Shown: positions 1 to 12,632 of the stretch, in pieces | Layout: every line of letters starts with the position of its first letter | How positions within the stretch are numbered: the first letter of the stretch is position 1 | Origin: Palaemon carinicauda | Taxonomy: Eukaryota; Arthropoda; Malacostraca; Decapoda; Palaemonidae | Length of the DNA: 64,000 nucleotides | Direction of reading: 5' to 3' | Assembly: GCF_036898095.1 (NCBI RefSeq) | Contig: NC_090751.1 | Coordinates: 73,905,951 to 73,969,950, forward strand | The notes under the pieces: generated by a model | Database searches by the model: none | The model's input: only the letters and a program-made list of their open reading frames with translations | Told to the model about the DNA's origin: nothing | Made by a program: the position numbers and the translations under genes

Positions 1-35
1 TATAACAATCGTATATTTCTTAATAAGGAATAGGA

Positions 36-76
36 GCGAAAGGAGACGCACATGGTAATAAAATAGACATTTTATT
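36..76 (-). terminator. Poly(A) signal and conserved 3' motif of copy A
   Basis: On the minus strand AATAAA (71-76) is followed about 20 nt downstream by a GCGTCTCCTTTCGC motif (36-50). The same pair is found 3' of the recombinase in copies B, E, F and H. The rest of 1-429 is 3' untranslated sequence without another feature I can support. Confidence 0.5.
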
Positions 77-429
77 TTTAAGATTGCAGGTCATTATAGA
101 AGTAATTACACTAGTGATTATAGAATTTATTTACAGTAATAATGAATAATGTACGTAGAAAATGAAAGACGGTGGTCTTGAGTCTGAAAAGAAAAGTTTG
201 CTTTTTAAAAACACAAGTTCCCAGAGGATCGCCAGTCTTTTAAAGTTCAAAAAACACTCCATGCTCTAGAGCATGTGCCACGCATGTAAAATTTCTATGA
301 CATTTCACATTGGTAAAGAACAGTCTATTAGAAACACTAAGTGTCCATTAAAAAACTATGCATCACAATAGGGTCAACACAGGCACCCGTGGAGTTAGAG
401 GCCCAAGTAACTCAATGTTCTATGCAGAT

Positions 430-1655
430 TTAAGCAGCAGGTTTCATAACACTACCTGCAGCTACCACGAACTGCATCACTTTGTGCACCTGTTTTGCGT
501 AGTGCTTGAAGAATAAGTGCGATGATTTCCAGCCTGCAAAGCTCTTGAGGCTTTCAAAATCCATACTCTGGAAGAAATTCAGAGAAGAAGCGACTTTCCT
601 AGGATCGTGACCTGCGGGTGTACTGTCAGGATCCGCTCTGCGAATGAAGTAGGTGATTTTCGCTCTTAGTTGTTTCAGTGACAGGTCGCTACCCAATGTT
701 TCTCCTTTGAAGAGTTATCCTCCACCCAAGTCTGAAGTTCTTCGAAGATAGACCTTAAGACTCTCTACTGGGCATAGAGAGACATCTTCCTCAGGGGGCA
801 GATTCTCCAAGGGCCCCATCTCTTGGTGGGTAGTTCATTCTTGGCGAGAAACGTCGGATCGGGGAAGAGGGTAAGATCTCCTGTCTCGGCAAATAGGATA
901 TGACCCTCTTCTCTTGATAATGCCACTATTTCACTGACTCGGGCTCCCGAGGCGAGAGCAAAAAGGAAGATAACTTTTTGAGTCAGGTCTTTCAGAGGGC
1001 ATGAATCGTTGTCCAGGCTAGAAGCAAAATGGAGCACCTTGTCCAGGGACCAGGAGATAGGTTTTGGTGGAGGTGCTGGGCGTAGTCTAGCGCATGCCTT
1101 TGGCAGTTTATTGAAGATGTCACTGGACAGATCAATCTGGAAGGCGTATAGGAGTGGTCTAGTCAAGGCAGATTTACAGGTGGAAATCGTGTTGGCCGCT
1201 AAGCCTTGTCCATGAAGGTGAATGAAGAAGGACATGCAAAATTCAATGGTGATCTCCGTAGGAATTTTTGCCTTGACGAAGGAAACCCACTTTTTCCAGA
1301 AAGATTCGTACTGCCTTCTGGTAGACTCTGTCTTGTACTCCTCGGGGAAGTCTAAACTTTTCTTCGAGATCCCAAACCTTTTCTTTACAGATAAGGAGAG
1401 AAAATCATGAGATATAGGTCCCTGACTTCCAGTGATGAAGCAAAGACAGTCGACTTCTGTACTCGTTGAGAGAGGACTGGGCCCGGTAGGGGAATCAGGG
1501 TGGGCCGCAGCTCCAGGACCAGGGGATACCAATTGCTCCGGGGCCACTTGGGAGCCACTAGGGCCGCTATCCCTTTGAAGGTTCTCAGTTTGGATAGGAC
1601 TTTCAGCAGAAGGTTGGGTGGAGGGAACAGGTAGATCTTGGACCATCTGTTCCAA
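430..1655 (-). pseudogene. DIRS tyrosine recombinase (YR), copy A
   Basis: Tyrosine recombinase that would integrate the circular DNA intermediate. The N-terminal SAM-like core-binding part contains STRRQYESFWKKWVSFVKAK. The catalytic part keeps the first Arg (GARVSEIVALS), the H-x-x-R box (GHDPRKVASS) and the Tyr nucleophile (FFKHYAKQ), so all the catalytic residues I can place are present. The frame is broken once near 790, after WRICPL, and by a TAA near 718 where other copies have Gln. The C-terminus KPAA and stop are shared with copy E. The first roughly 270 bp overlap the RT polyprotein tail in another frame. It is a recently dead gene. Confidence 0.85.
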
Positions 1656-3615
1656 TCCAGGGACATGGCGTCCACCGCTTCTGCCTTGGGGTCCTCGTAC
1701 GGGGCCACATATCGAGGAAGTTGATTGTTGTCACTCGTCGCGAAGAGATCGATCTGATGTTCTGGAACTTAGTGAGAGATGAAGGAGAATGATCTCGCGT
1801 CTAGAGACCATTCCGACTCTATTGGGCTTGTCCTTGATAGAGCGTCCGCTGTCACGTTGCGGAATCCTTGTAGGTGAACTGCAGACAGGTGCCATTTCTT
1901 CCTTCTGCCAAACGAAAGATAGGGAGAAGCTCCTGATTTATCTGGGGTGATCTCGAGCCCTGACGATTGAGAAATCTGACTACCACAGAGTTGTCCAGAG
2001 TCAGACGGATGTGGATCAAGGGAGGCGGGGAGAGTTTCTTCAGGGTGAGAAGAACCGCCATGGCCTCCAAGATGTTGATGTGTAACGTCTTGAAGAGGGG
2101 AGACCATGTTCCTTGAACCTGCTGTTGATGGGAGTGACCTCCCCAACCCTCCAGTGAAGCGTCCGTGTGGATGTTGATCGATGGAGGCGGGTGTTGAAGA
2201 GGGATGGACCTTATCAGGGCCTTTGCTTCTGACCACGGCTTTAAAAGTAAGCGAAGTCTGTTCGTAAGCCGTCTCTTGAGGTCTCTTCGAGCGATGGATG
2301 CGAATCGTCTCCAGACTCCCGCGGCATCCTTTAGCTGTGCGCGAAGCACTGGGTTTGTCACTGAGGCGAACTGTAGAGAGCCGAGAACTTGTTCCTGTTG
2401 GCGTCTTGAGATCCGTTTGGATTTTAAAAGCCTTCTGACAGACCCTGCTATATCTTTCTTTTTCTTCGGTGGAATGGAAAGGCGGTGTGACTGAAGGTCC
2501 CAATGGATTCCCAACCATTGGAACTTCTGAGCTGGAGAGAGGCGAGATTTCTCGGCGTTTATCTTGAAACCCAGATGCTCTAGGAACTGGGTGACTTTGT
2601 TGCAGGCTCTCACACAATCTTTGGGCGATGTCGACCAGACTAGCCAGTCATCTAGGTAGGCCATCACTTGGACGCCCTGAAGACGTAGCTGTTGGATGAT
2701 TGCGTCTGCCAGCTTGGTGAAGATTCGTGGAGCCACTTTGAGCCCGAAGGGCATGGCCCTGAAGGCATAACTTTTCCTTTGGAGTCGAAATCCTAGGTAG
2801 GAGGAAGCGTAGTGATTCATTGAAATGTGCCAGTAGGCATCCGCCAGGTCTATGGAGACCGTGTAGGCCCTGTGAGGCAGAAGGGTCCTTATCTGTTGCA
2901 GAATCAGCCTCTTGAATTTGTTGTTCGCAATGAACTTGTTGAGAGGGGATAAGTCTAGAATGACTCTGAGTTTGTCTGAGTCTTTCTTGGGAACACAAAA
3001 GTGTCTCCCTTGGAACCTGGTTGACTTTACCCTCTTGATCATCATCTTGTTTAAGAGCTCCAGGACATATTCTTCCAGGAGGGGGGTTGACTGTTGGAAG
3101 AATTACTGGAACGATGGGGGTGGTTGAGTCCAGTTCCAGCCCAGTCCTTTCTTGACGATGCTGTGTGCCCAAGGATCGAAGGTCCAACGATTCTGGAATT
3201 GGCGGAGTCTTCCTCCCACTGGAAGCACTTCATTGCTTCTGGTGTCCCGAGGGTTTGCCACCTCAGCCACTAGCTCCCCTTCCTCCTCTGCCTGTGGAGA
3301 GACGGCGAGAAGAATCTCTGCCGGAGCCTCTGCCTGAGCCCTTACTTCTGGGACGAAAGGTAGTGGAATGTTGCTCATAGGCAGGGTTGAAGACCGGTGA
3401 CTGCGACACCACCGGCTGGGGGACCAGTTGAAAGGTCTGCTGTGGCTGTGCAGCCACTTGGGGAGTAGCGGGACCCTGAAACTGACGTCTTGGTTGACGT
3501 TGCTGGGGCCTAGGCTTTGAGGATTTCCTCTTAGGCTGAGGGCCATGGTTCTGAGAGGACTTCCTCTTTCGGGACATGCCCCACTTGTGGAGAAGGTTCC
3601 GGTTCTCCGTGGCAT
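1385..3615 (-). pseudogene. DIRS reverse transcriptase, RNase H and Dam-like tail, copy A
   Basis: Best preserved RT of the window. From 3045 to about 1900 one open frame carries motif A (VSIDLADAYWH), motif B (AFRAMPFGLKVAPRIF), motif C with the YLDD box (MAYLDDWL), the thumb (FQWLGIHWDL) and RNase H (HTDASLEGWGG, ILEAMAVLLTL, LTLDNSVVVRFLNRQG). A frameshift near 1900 moves the end of RNase H (VTADALSR) to a second frame. A methylase-like tail follows at 1708-1385 (AVDAMSLDWNRW, LFPPPN, LVAPKWPRSNW). The N-terminal part, 3615-3103, ends in a stop and a frameshift just before RT. The start of the frame lies inside the end of gag. Confidence 0.85.
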
Positions 3616-5189
3616 CTTTGTCCACTATCTCTTTCACCAAGGCGGACGGGAAGAGATGTTTGCCCTAGATGTTAGAGGAAATCAGTCTCCGGGGTTCGTG
3701 TTTCACCGTTGCACTGGCGAACACGAATTCTCTACAGGCTCTGCGAGCCCTAGTGAAACTGTACAAATCCTTGGTCACAGTCGCCAGGTGTGACTTAGCA
3801 AGGACCATGTAAAAGTCCGGGACTCTGGTGTCCCCGACCATGAGTTCTGGCTGTACCTGATGTGACAGTGAAGCGGCGAGTCTCTCCTTGGTATACTGTT
3901 CCCTACGAAGGAGATGATCATTCAGTCATGGGAGGTCCTCGTTGAACTGACGACCAGCCACATCAGGTTCTAATTTCCCTACCGTGAAAGTAAGCTGGAT
4001 GTCTTTCCAGTACCTGTCATCGGGGGGAAGAGTGAGGGAGAAGGGTCTACACTCCTTCAGTGCAGGACAAGGTTTCCCTTCCTCCACAGCCTTCATGACC
4101 GCTTGGAAGGCCTTTTTAACGAAGGGGAAGGTCGCAGTAGCGGGAGCAACAAAGGTTGGATGCTTTTTGCTCAGTGCTGGCATCTTGGAGTTTGTGAAAC
4201 CCCGACTCTTCACTGCTTGAGCCAGCATAGCTTGGGCCTTTGTGAGATCGAACACAATCACTTCCTTAGGTTCGGTCTCTTCTTTTGAGTCTGGTTCGGA
4301 CCTGAGCCGGACGTAACAGTCCGGATAAGCCTCGAAGTTCGGAAAGAACTCCACTTCTTCCAGAAGAATAGAGCCAACCCTTTCACTAATAAAGATTTTG
4401 CCAGTAGTGATTAGCATGTGCTCGGCGTATCTCTAAGGGTTAGCTTCCGAGCAGGTGGGGAGGTCCTTAACCGAAACCTTTTTCGGTTGTTTGAAGCCGA
4501 CGAGAGTCGTCCGGAATTGTTCCTGAGTCTCTCTCAGCTTCTTGTCCATGAGGGCTTCTAGCATCCTGAAGACCTCTTGAGTGGCCGATGGAAGAGGATC
4601 CGGGGTGGCGGAAGTCGAAGGAACAGGTTCCTTGGATGTCACTGGAGTTGCTGGGGGAGCTGGAGCGACCTCGTTCTCCGAATCAGGATATTCCACCTAA
4701 TCTTCCTCATAGTCGAGCTCTTTGCCCATGAGGTTCTTCTCCGTTTCTTCTGACAACTCCGACATACGTTCCACGTCGTCAGAATTGATATGGCACGAAC
4801 GCATAGACTGTGCCATGACGATTTCGGGTTCGACTACTATTTGGACAGTGGGAATTTGTTCTCGAGGGATCTCCGAGTCCTTGGATGCTTTGAGAAAAAG
4901 CAAGGCCCTCATATCTTCATTTGGAAGATAAGGTCCAGAGGCGTTCTTTTGGAAGTCTCGCACCCATTTGCGCAGCTTCTCTCTTGCGATGTCCCTTACC
5001 TCCGTGGTAGGAGGATCGTTGAACGCTTCGTCAAGAAGTCTCTTGCAGACTGAACAGTTCTGCGGATCCCAGAATTTAAGGTCGCCTCTCTTGGCGGCAC
5101 AGGGGGCGTGGGTCTGGCATGCCTTGTGCCCATAGAAGTCCGGGCGTTTAACTTCACAAAAGTTACTCTAACCACTTCACATACTCCTC
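3263..5189 (-). pseudogene. DIRS gag-like protein, copy A
   Basis: Putative capsid/nucleic-acid-binding protein of the element. It has no sequence motif of retroviral Gag that I can see, and is assigned by position and by conservation in A, B, C, D, F and G. The N-terminus is Cys/His-rich (RPDFYGHKACQTHAPC, then FWDPQNCSVC). An acidic Ser/Pro linker follows, then a conserved middle (KEETEPKEVIVFD, SKMPALSKKHPTF), a basic stretch (KWGMSRKRKSSQ) and an Arg/Gly-rich tail (GRGGRGASG). Breaks include a frameshift just after the intron, stops at about 4697 and 4434, a TGA near 3925 and a TAG in the NIWGK motif. At least two of the stops replace a conserved Trp. Confidence 0.7.
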
Positions 5190-5333
5190 CTGTAAAAGAA
5201 AGAGATCATGAATACATGGAAGGAATAAGAATGACTTACATTACTCTAGATTTAAGAATAACTTAATCTATAATAGCATATTAATTATATGTTCAAGATT
5301 GATGAGCAGGAAGGGAAGTAGATAGACACATAC
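5190..5333 (-). other. Leader intron, copy A (144 nt)
   Basis: The donor CACAA/GTATGT lies at the 5333 side and the acceptor TTCTTTTACAG/GAGGAG at the 5190 side. The same pair of sites at the same place occurs in B, D and F; the donor is mutated in C. No transcript evidence was available. Confidence 0.6.
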
Positions 5334-7519
5334 TTGTGAATCCCGCCCAGCCGGTTACCGTAACCTTATCCGTAGACAATTCCTTAGGACCCGATGGTCT
5401 CAAATGAAGGAAAATCCGTATGGATGAGCCAAGCTAGGCTTCCTTAATAGAAGAATTGTCTGCAGAGTGTAAAAGGATCTGAGACTGCTCAGAGCCTTGA
5501 GGGAGAGGGGAAAATAGGATAAACCCCTTAGATATATGTAGGTTTCGGCAAGCGACTGCACTGAGATGCACAGAGTATGCTGGAAATGTTGTAATGTGCA
5601 ATCAAACAGCATAGCCACTATATTAGCTGGTATAACAATACCTATATGGAGGTGGCCAGGCTATCTGGCTGCATCAGATTGACTGCCGGCATAGTGCCGG
5701 CAGCCAAGGAAGGGGTACATGTCCCTTAGCGCTTCATTAGGGGGTACCGGCAGACCGACGGAACGCCGGAGACCGGTCGTGCAGGGTGAAAAACATCAAG
5801 GAGGACACACTGAGCGACCGAGATGGACAACACCACAGTGGCGACCGCCGGCACAGCGGTGGATCGCTGGCAGGGGCGGCTGGAGGCTGACGACATGGTG
5901 AACTTTAGTTCAACTTATAAGATATATATATATATATTTAAAGGGCGGATACCTAGAATGCTGGCAATCAATGCCGGCAGGTGGGCGGCAGTCTCCGGCA
6001 GTCGGCCGGCTGACGTTAGTAAACCAGGGTAAATATAAGGGGTGGGACGTCGGCGGAATGTTGACGGAAGGCGGCAGCCTCCAGCAGGCGGTAGGTTGAC
6101 GTCGTAGAGGGGAGGTATCTTATGAATAGAGGTCACCTGAGGTATTGGCAGCTGTGGCCAAGTAGAAGCGGCAAGGGACCGGCACCATGATAGAGAGAGA
6201 GAAAGGTAAGGAGGGAGGGGAGGGGTAATATCCTATACCCCTCCGAAATCCCTCCAAAGAGAGTGCACTCATGATAGGAGTAGGTACTCCTACTATCCGG
6301 TGGCAGTGGGCCGACAGACGGCCGGGAGCCTGAGATAACCCAAAGGAGGGATAGAGAGCATTCAAAGAGGGGGAATCCTCCGCCGGCAACCACCCTTATA
6401 GAACGCTATGAAGGGTATGTGTACCAGAGCGGCCAGCTTAGCAGAAGAACAAGGCTAGCCCTACCACTCCACCCAAGGGAGGAGTTGTAGGACCAAGGAC
6501 AGGGGTGTGTAGGCAGGCCTACACCAAAGGGATAGAGTGGGGAGGGGGAAGTAGGGGTCTTTCTTAAGTGGGTAGACTCTGTATGAGAGAGGCCACCAAG
6601 GCAAGGGAGAACACTCCCTAACCTAGGATAGGTAGCACAGATCAGGTACAGTACTGATGTACTGTCCTAAACTATAATAAGCCAGAGTCTACCCCCAGAG
6701 CTTAACCTAGATTAGGAGGACCAACTCCTAGGCTAGGAAGACCTGGAAAGACACATCACTAGTTGCAGGGAGGAAGGAGTAACCCAACCAAGTGCAACTG
6801 GGGAAGGGCAGAGCCCTTCCTAAGGTCTCAGGCACGACCCTAAGGGGGGTCATTCCCTTAGGGTAGGCTGAGAAGCGAAAAATACTCTGGGTGAAGACAA
6901 GATTCTCCCTATCATAGAATAAGGGAGAAGCAAGGCTACCCAGAGGGAATTACCCGTAGGTAAGGGGAATAGGAAGCATACAAGGGTTCCTACATTAGGT
7001 TAGGAGGGGGTTGGTACACAAACCAACTCAGACCCTTGTATGGTCCCCGAAGGCGAAAACACTTACATCACAGTAACTAGTATGTTTAACAATGCCTAAA
7101 TCTTCATAACTTAACTTAGGAACACTTATATATATCATGCAGTAAAAAAGAGCACTAGGCTGTCAAGCCTAGGGGCTAGGCTAGCGATCTAGTATGGGGT
7201 CGGTCAACGACCATTGTCTAACGAGCGCTAAAACACGATATAATGATTTCCTAGCTATGAAGACTAAATAACTAATAATATTAATTAGTTAAAGGACCGG
7301 AGAAGGCTGTTCTGGCTAACTAAATAAAGCATGCAACATGAACAGCGATCCCGTCATGGCGCGTCCGGTATCGGCACAGCTCCGCCACAAAACACAATAT
7401 TTTACGAAAAATAGAAGTTACTTTACGGCCAGAGCTTATTTACACAATACTAGGACCTGGTACTCAACTTTCCAGAAGAAGGTGAGGCTGAAGGCTGCGA
7501 CATAACGACTTAGCGTAAG
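5334..7519 (-). other. Long non-coding leader, copy A
   Basis: About 2.2 kb between the intron and the 5' terminal repeat. It has no conserved reading frame when compared with the leaders of B, C and D. It includes a GCCGGC-rich stretch (about 5640-6120), a GA-rich tract near 6190-6230 and a conserved palindromic segment (7153-7192). A TATA-like box corresponding to that of B is degenerate here (about 7437-7444). Confidence 0.6.
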
Positions 7520-8638
<1,119 letters not shown>

Positions 8639-8717
8639 AGGTGTTTTTCCCATTGCTCGCTAAGTAATTTTCATCATGTTGCAATCTTCACCCTCGCCTT
8701 CTTCTTGTACAGTGTTG

Positions 8718-8725
8718 TATAAATA
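8718..8725 (+). promoter_or_regulatory. Candidate TATA box of the DIRS leader, copy B
   Basis: TATAAATA about 80 bp inside the end of the terminal repeat, followed by a conserved block (CCAGCCGTAAAGTAACGACT). Copy C has the same box at 27598-27605; copy A has a mutated one. Promoter function is inferred from sequence and position only. Confidence 0.4.
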
Positions 8726-8973
8726 AGCTCCAGCCGTAAAGTAACGACTTTTTATCTTCAAATCTTGTGTTTTGTGGCGGAGCTGTGCCCCGAACGGAGG
8801 CGTCATGTTGCAACGCTGCTGTTCGCCTCGCATGCTTTAATTAGTTAGCCAGAACAGCCTTCCCGGTCTTATAACTAATTATCTACATTAGTTATTTAGT
8901 CTTCATTGCTAGGAATTAGTTATATTATGCCGATAGTATTCGTTTTCAGCGATCACAGTTAGCCAAACCCTAT

Positions 8974-9013
8974 GCTAGATTGCTAGCCTAGCCCCTAGGC
9001 TCAATAGCCTAAG
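8974..9013 (+). other. Conserved palindromic segment in DIRS leader
   Basis: GCTAGCCTAGCCCCTAGGC can fold on itself. It is matched at 7153-7192 (A), 27313-27353 (C) and 43513-43555 (D, partly eroded). It could be an RNA structure near the 5' end of the transcript; its role is unknown. Confidence 0.4.
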
Positions 9014-10712
9014 TGATCATGTTTACTTCTTGCATGATATAATAAGTGTTCCTACCTATCGCTAGGGCTCTTGTTTACTTCCTCACCTCCCCAGTTACCT
9101 AATCTAAGGTCATCTCCTCCCTCTGAGGTAGCCTAGGCTACATCCTAGCCCTCCTAACCTCGATACATTCGATTAGGCTGAGCTAGGATTCTTTCTTTCC
9201 CTTCTCCTTGCCATAGTACATGCGCTTTGAGTTTGGGACAGAACCTCAGAGTACCAGTCGTTCGTCCCCAGCCCTCCTTTAGGAGAATGTACTCTCCTTC
9301 TGGTCCCTGCTGGAGGGCAAAAGTGGTGGGGCTCTGCACTTCCCCCTAGTCCACACTTGGTTGGGTTACGACCCTTCCTCCCTGTGGCCTAGCGACTTGT
9401 CCTACCACTGCCTTTCCTGGTCTAGGAAACTAGCTCACCTAGTCTTGGTTAGGCAGTCTAAGGGGATTCTGCTTCTTTATAGTTTAGGACAGGACATTAG
9501 TGATGTACCTACTCTGTGCTAACCTACCCTAGGCTGGAGAATGGACTCTTCCTACCTAGACAGGCTAGCCCTGAACAGAATCCCCACCCCTGGGAGTGCC
9601 GGTGGGAGCTACGCTTCCCCCATACACTCCCCCTCAGGACTCTCTCCCCTCCCCCTCTATCCCTTTTGCGTTGGTTACACATCACACTCCTGTCCGCCGT
9701 CCTACAACTCCACCTTGTGCCGGGGGTTGTGGGTTCGGCTTGGTCCTTTCGTTGGTTAGTCCGTACTGCTATGCTTCCCGCATATAGTCAAACTATGGGA
9801 TAGCATTCGTTGTTCGGTCTGCCGGCTGAGGACCTCCCTTCTTTGCGTGTTCTTCGGTCCTCCCTTGGGCCGCCACTGGCAATATAGCTGACTGCCAGCT
9901 CTCTGCCGCCGGATGAAAGGTCGCACCCCTCCCTTTCATTTGAACACTTCTTCCGGAGGAAGAAAGGAATGGGTACTAGGTATTACCCTTCTCTCTCTCT
10001 CTCTCCTCTTATCCTCTCCCTCTCTCTCTCTCTTAGTGCCGGTCCACTGCCGCCTCCACTCTGCCAGCGCTAGCCGTCAGTGTCTTCAGTACCCTACATG
10101 CCTCACTGAATGATGTCAGTGTCGGTATGCCGTTGCCGGCCATCTACCGGCTGCCGGGGGCTGCCGGCTTACCAGCGATCTGCCATCACCTAAGGTGTCA
10201 CCCTCTCTCTCTGCCACATAGACTGATGGCTTGGAAGGGTCCATCCTTGATGGGGACCTGCCGGCGCCAGACGAGCTTCCGGCATCCCGCCAGGCTGCCG
10301 GAGCCACCAATCTTAGCTTTACAGTGGACAGTCACTCCTCCCTCCTGCTGGCCTGGTGCCGGTAGCTATTATTGTGCAGCTATGGATAATAGCCAGTACA
10401 CCTATGGTATAGTTATACCCTAGACTGAAAACTATTGTGTACAGTTGTACAGTAAAATCTTTCTAGCATATTCTGCGCATCCATGCACAGTCTCTTGCCG
10501 GGACCTAACCTGATAAGGGGACCTAGCTTATCCCCCTTTTCTTATACACTGAATGAATTCAGCTTCCCCCTCTCACCGTACCTAATTCCCTAGAGGAAGC
10601 CTAAACTTGGCTCATCCAACACGGATGTTCTTCCTCCTCCCAGGGCCCATGACGGTCCTCTTGAATTAGTTACAGTGTGGGGTCGTGGCAATTGGCTGGG
10701 CGGGACGCACAA

Positions 10713-10870
10713 GTATGTGTCTTTCCTACCTCCTTTCTAGCTTACCTATCCTAAGCTTATACATAAATGGAATCTTATATTATAAGTTTATTAACTTAAT
10801 TCTAATATGAGATTACTGTAAGTCATAATTGTATTGACTTCCAAATACTCATTTCCTCTTTCTTTTACAG
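10713..10870 (+). other. Leader intron, copy B (158 nt)
   Basis: Donor CACAA/GTATGT at 10713 and acceptor TTTCTTTTACAG ending at 10870. The gag frame opens immediately after the acceptor (GAG GAG TAT GTG AAG). Both sites are conserved across copies. Confidence 0.62.
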
Positions 10871-12632
10871 GAGGAGTATGTGAAGTGAGAGAGTGCCTTC
10901 TGCGGCGTTCGTCGCCCTAATTTCTACGGCCACCTGGCGTGCCGAACCCATGCTGGCTGTTCGATCTCGAAGGGGAACCTTCGGTATTGGGATCCGCAGG
11001 CCTGCACAGTATGCAAGAACCTGCTCGATGAGGCGTTCGATAACCCTCCGTCAGCGGAGGTCAGGGACAACGGCCGAGAGAAACTGCGCAAGTGGGTGCA
11101 CGGTTTCCAAAAGAACGCCACGGGGCCCTATCTCCCAAACGAGAAGATGAGAGCCCTGCTCTTTCCTGAGGCATCTGCTGATGCCATTATTCCCAAGGAT
11201 GAGATTCCCTGCGTCCAACTGACGGTCGAACCGGATGTTTTGGACGCTCTCCAAGGGTGTCATATTGACGAAGTGGAGAGGATTTCGGATGTGTCCGAAG
11301 ACACTGAAAGGACCCTGATGGCTGAGGGTCAAGAAGAGGAAGAGGATCAATTGGAGACCCCTGATTCTGATGGCGAGATCGCCCGTGCACCCTCCGTGGC
11401 TTCCGTCGTGATTTCAGAACCAGTCCCCTCTACATCTGCCAATCCAGTACCTGCGGTGGCAGGCAACCAGGATACCCTCCAAGCTCTGGTGGCATTCCTG
11501 GATGAGAAGTTCCGCTAGGGGCATGCGGACCTTAAGAGAGAAATCATGAGTATGAAGAAACAGCCGAAGAGGATTTCCGTCAAGGATCTTCCCTCCTGCC
11601 CAGTGACCAATCCCTCGAGGCATGCAAAACACATGCCCATCACGACCGGATGCATCTTTGTTAATGACAAACTAGGCGCCATCCCCCTTGAAGAGGTGGG
11701 GTTCTACCCTAATTTTGACGCCTACCCGAACTGCTACATCCGTCTTAAGTCCGAATCAGTCTCCAAGGAGGAGACCGAACCTAAGGAGATCATAGTGTTT
11801 GACCACTCTAAGGCTCAAGCTATGCTGGCCGACTAACTCAAGAGCAGGGGCTACACCAATTCCAAGATGCCGGCCCTAAGCAAGAAACACCTGTCATTTC
11901 TTACTCCTCGTACCATGGTCTTTCCTTTTGCGGAAAAGGCCTTGCATTCTGTGTTGAAGGCGGTGGAGGAAGGAAAACCCTGCCCTACATTGGAGGAATG
12001 TAGGCCTCTCTCCCTCGCCCTGGAAAGACATCGTTAACTTTCACGGTTGGAAAGCTGGAGGCTGACGTCGCTGGACATCAGTTTAATGAGAACCTCCCCA
12101 AGCTCTCCAAGTACCTTTTGCGTCAGGAACAAGACACAAAAGAGAGGCTGGCTGCCTCTCTGTCTCTTCAGGTGTAACTCGAGACAATGGCCGGGGACAT
12201 TCGGGTCCCAGGCTTCTACATGGTTCTCGCAAAGACTCACCTTGCCACCTTGCTGAAGGACTTATACAGCTTCATCAAGGCCTGGGGAGCCTGTAGAGAG
12301 TTCGTGTTTGCGGATGCCACCGTCAAACACGAACCCCGGAAACTGATTTCCTCCAACATCTGGGGCAAATACCTCTTTCCCGTGGACCTTGTGAAAGAGA
12401 TTGCGGACAGAGCCGCCACTGAGAATAGGAACCTTCTCAACAAGTGGGGCATGTCCCGAAAGAGGAAATGTGCTCAGAATGACGTTCCACAGCCTAAGAA
12501 GAAGTTCAACAAGCCCTGACCCCAGCAGTGTCAGGCCAAACGCCAGTTTCCGGCACCTGCTACTCCCCAGCTAGTGGCTCAGTCACAGCAGACCTTTCAG
12601 TTGGTCCCTCAGCCGGTGGTGGCCCAGTCACA
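10871..12632 (+). pseudogene. DIRS gag-like protein, copy B
   Basis: Same protein as in A, C, D and F: Cys/His N-terminus (RPNFYGHLACRTHAGC, YWDPQACTVC), then KWVHGFQKNATGPYLPNEK, an acidic linker, KEETEPKEIIVFD and the basic KWGMSRKRK segment. It is broken by TGA at the third codon after the splice site, TAG at 11516, TAA at about 11834, a frameshift near 12020, a TAA around 12176 and TGA at about 12518. The C-terminal Arg/Gly-rich part is lost because gag runs directly into RNase H at about 12632. Confidence 0.75.

Larger units (their letters stand above)
8639..10712 (+). other. Long leader, copy B
   Basis: About 2.1 kb between the terminal repeat and the intron donor, alignable with the leaders of A, C and D. 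It holds a TATA-like box (8718), a conserved palindromic segment (8974), CT-rich tracts (about 9989-10033) and a GCCGGC-rich stretch (about 9880-10370). Short open frames such as those at 9516-9803 are not conserved in the other copies, so I do not call genes here. Confidence 0.6.

Noticed and set aside
1009..1410. Plus-strand frames opposite the copy A recombinase, with counterparts opposite E, D and F
   Set aside because: They are antisense shadows of the YR gene; their conservation follows from that of YR.
9516..9803. Three overlapping open frames in the leader of B, and similar frames at 10116-10423, 6120-6393 and 26435-26659
   Set aside because: Low-complexity Pro/Ser/Leu translations that are not kept in frame in the equivalent leaders.
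10893..11150. Plus-strand frame starting MPSAAFVALIS, with a counterpart at 25075-25338
   Set aside because: It is the shifted frame of the gag Cys/His region; the gag frame itself matches five copies at protein level.
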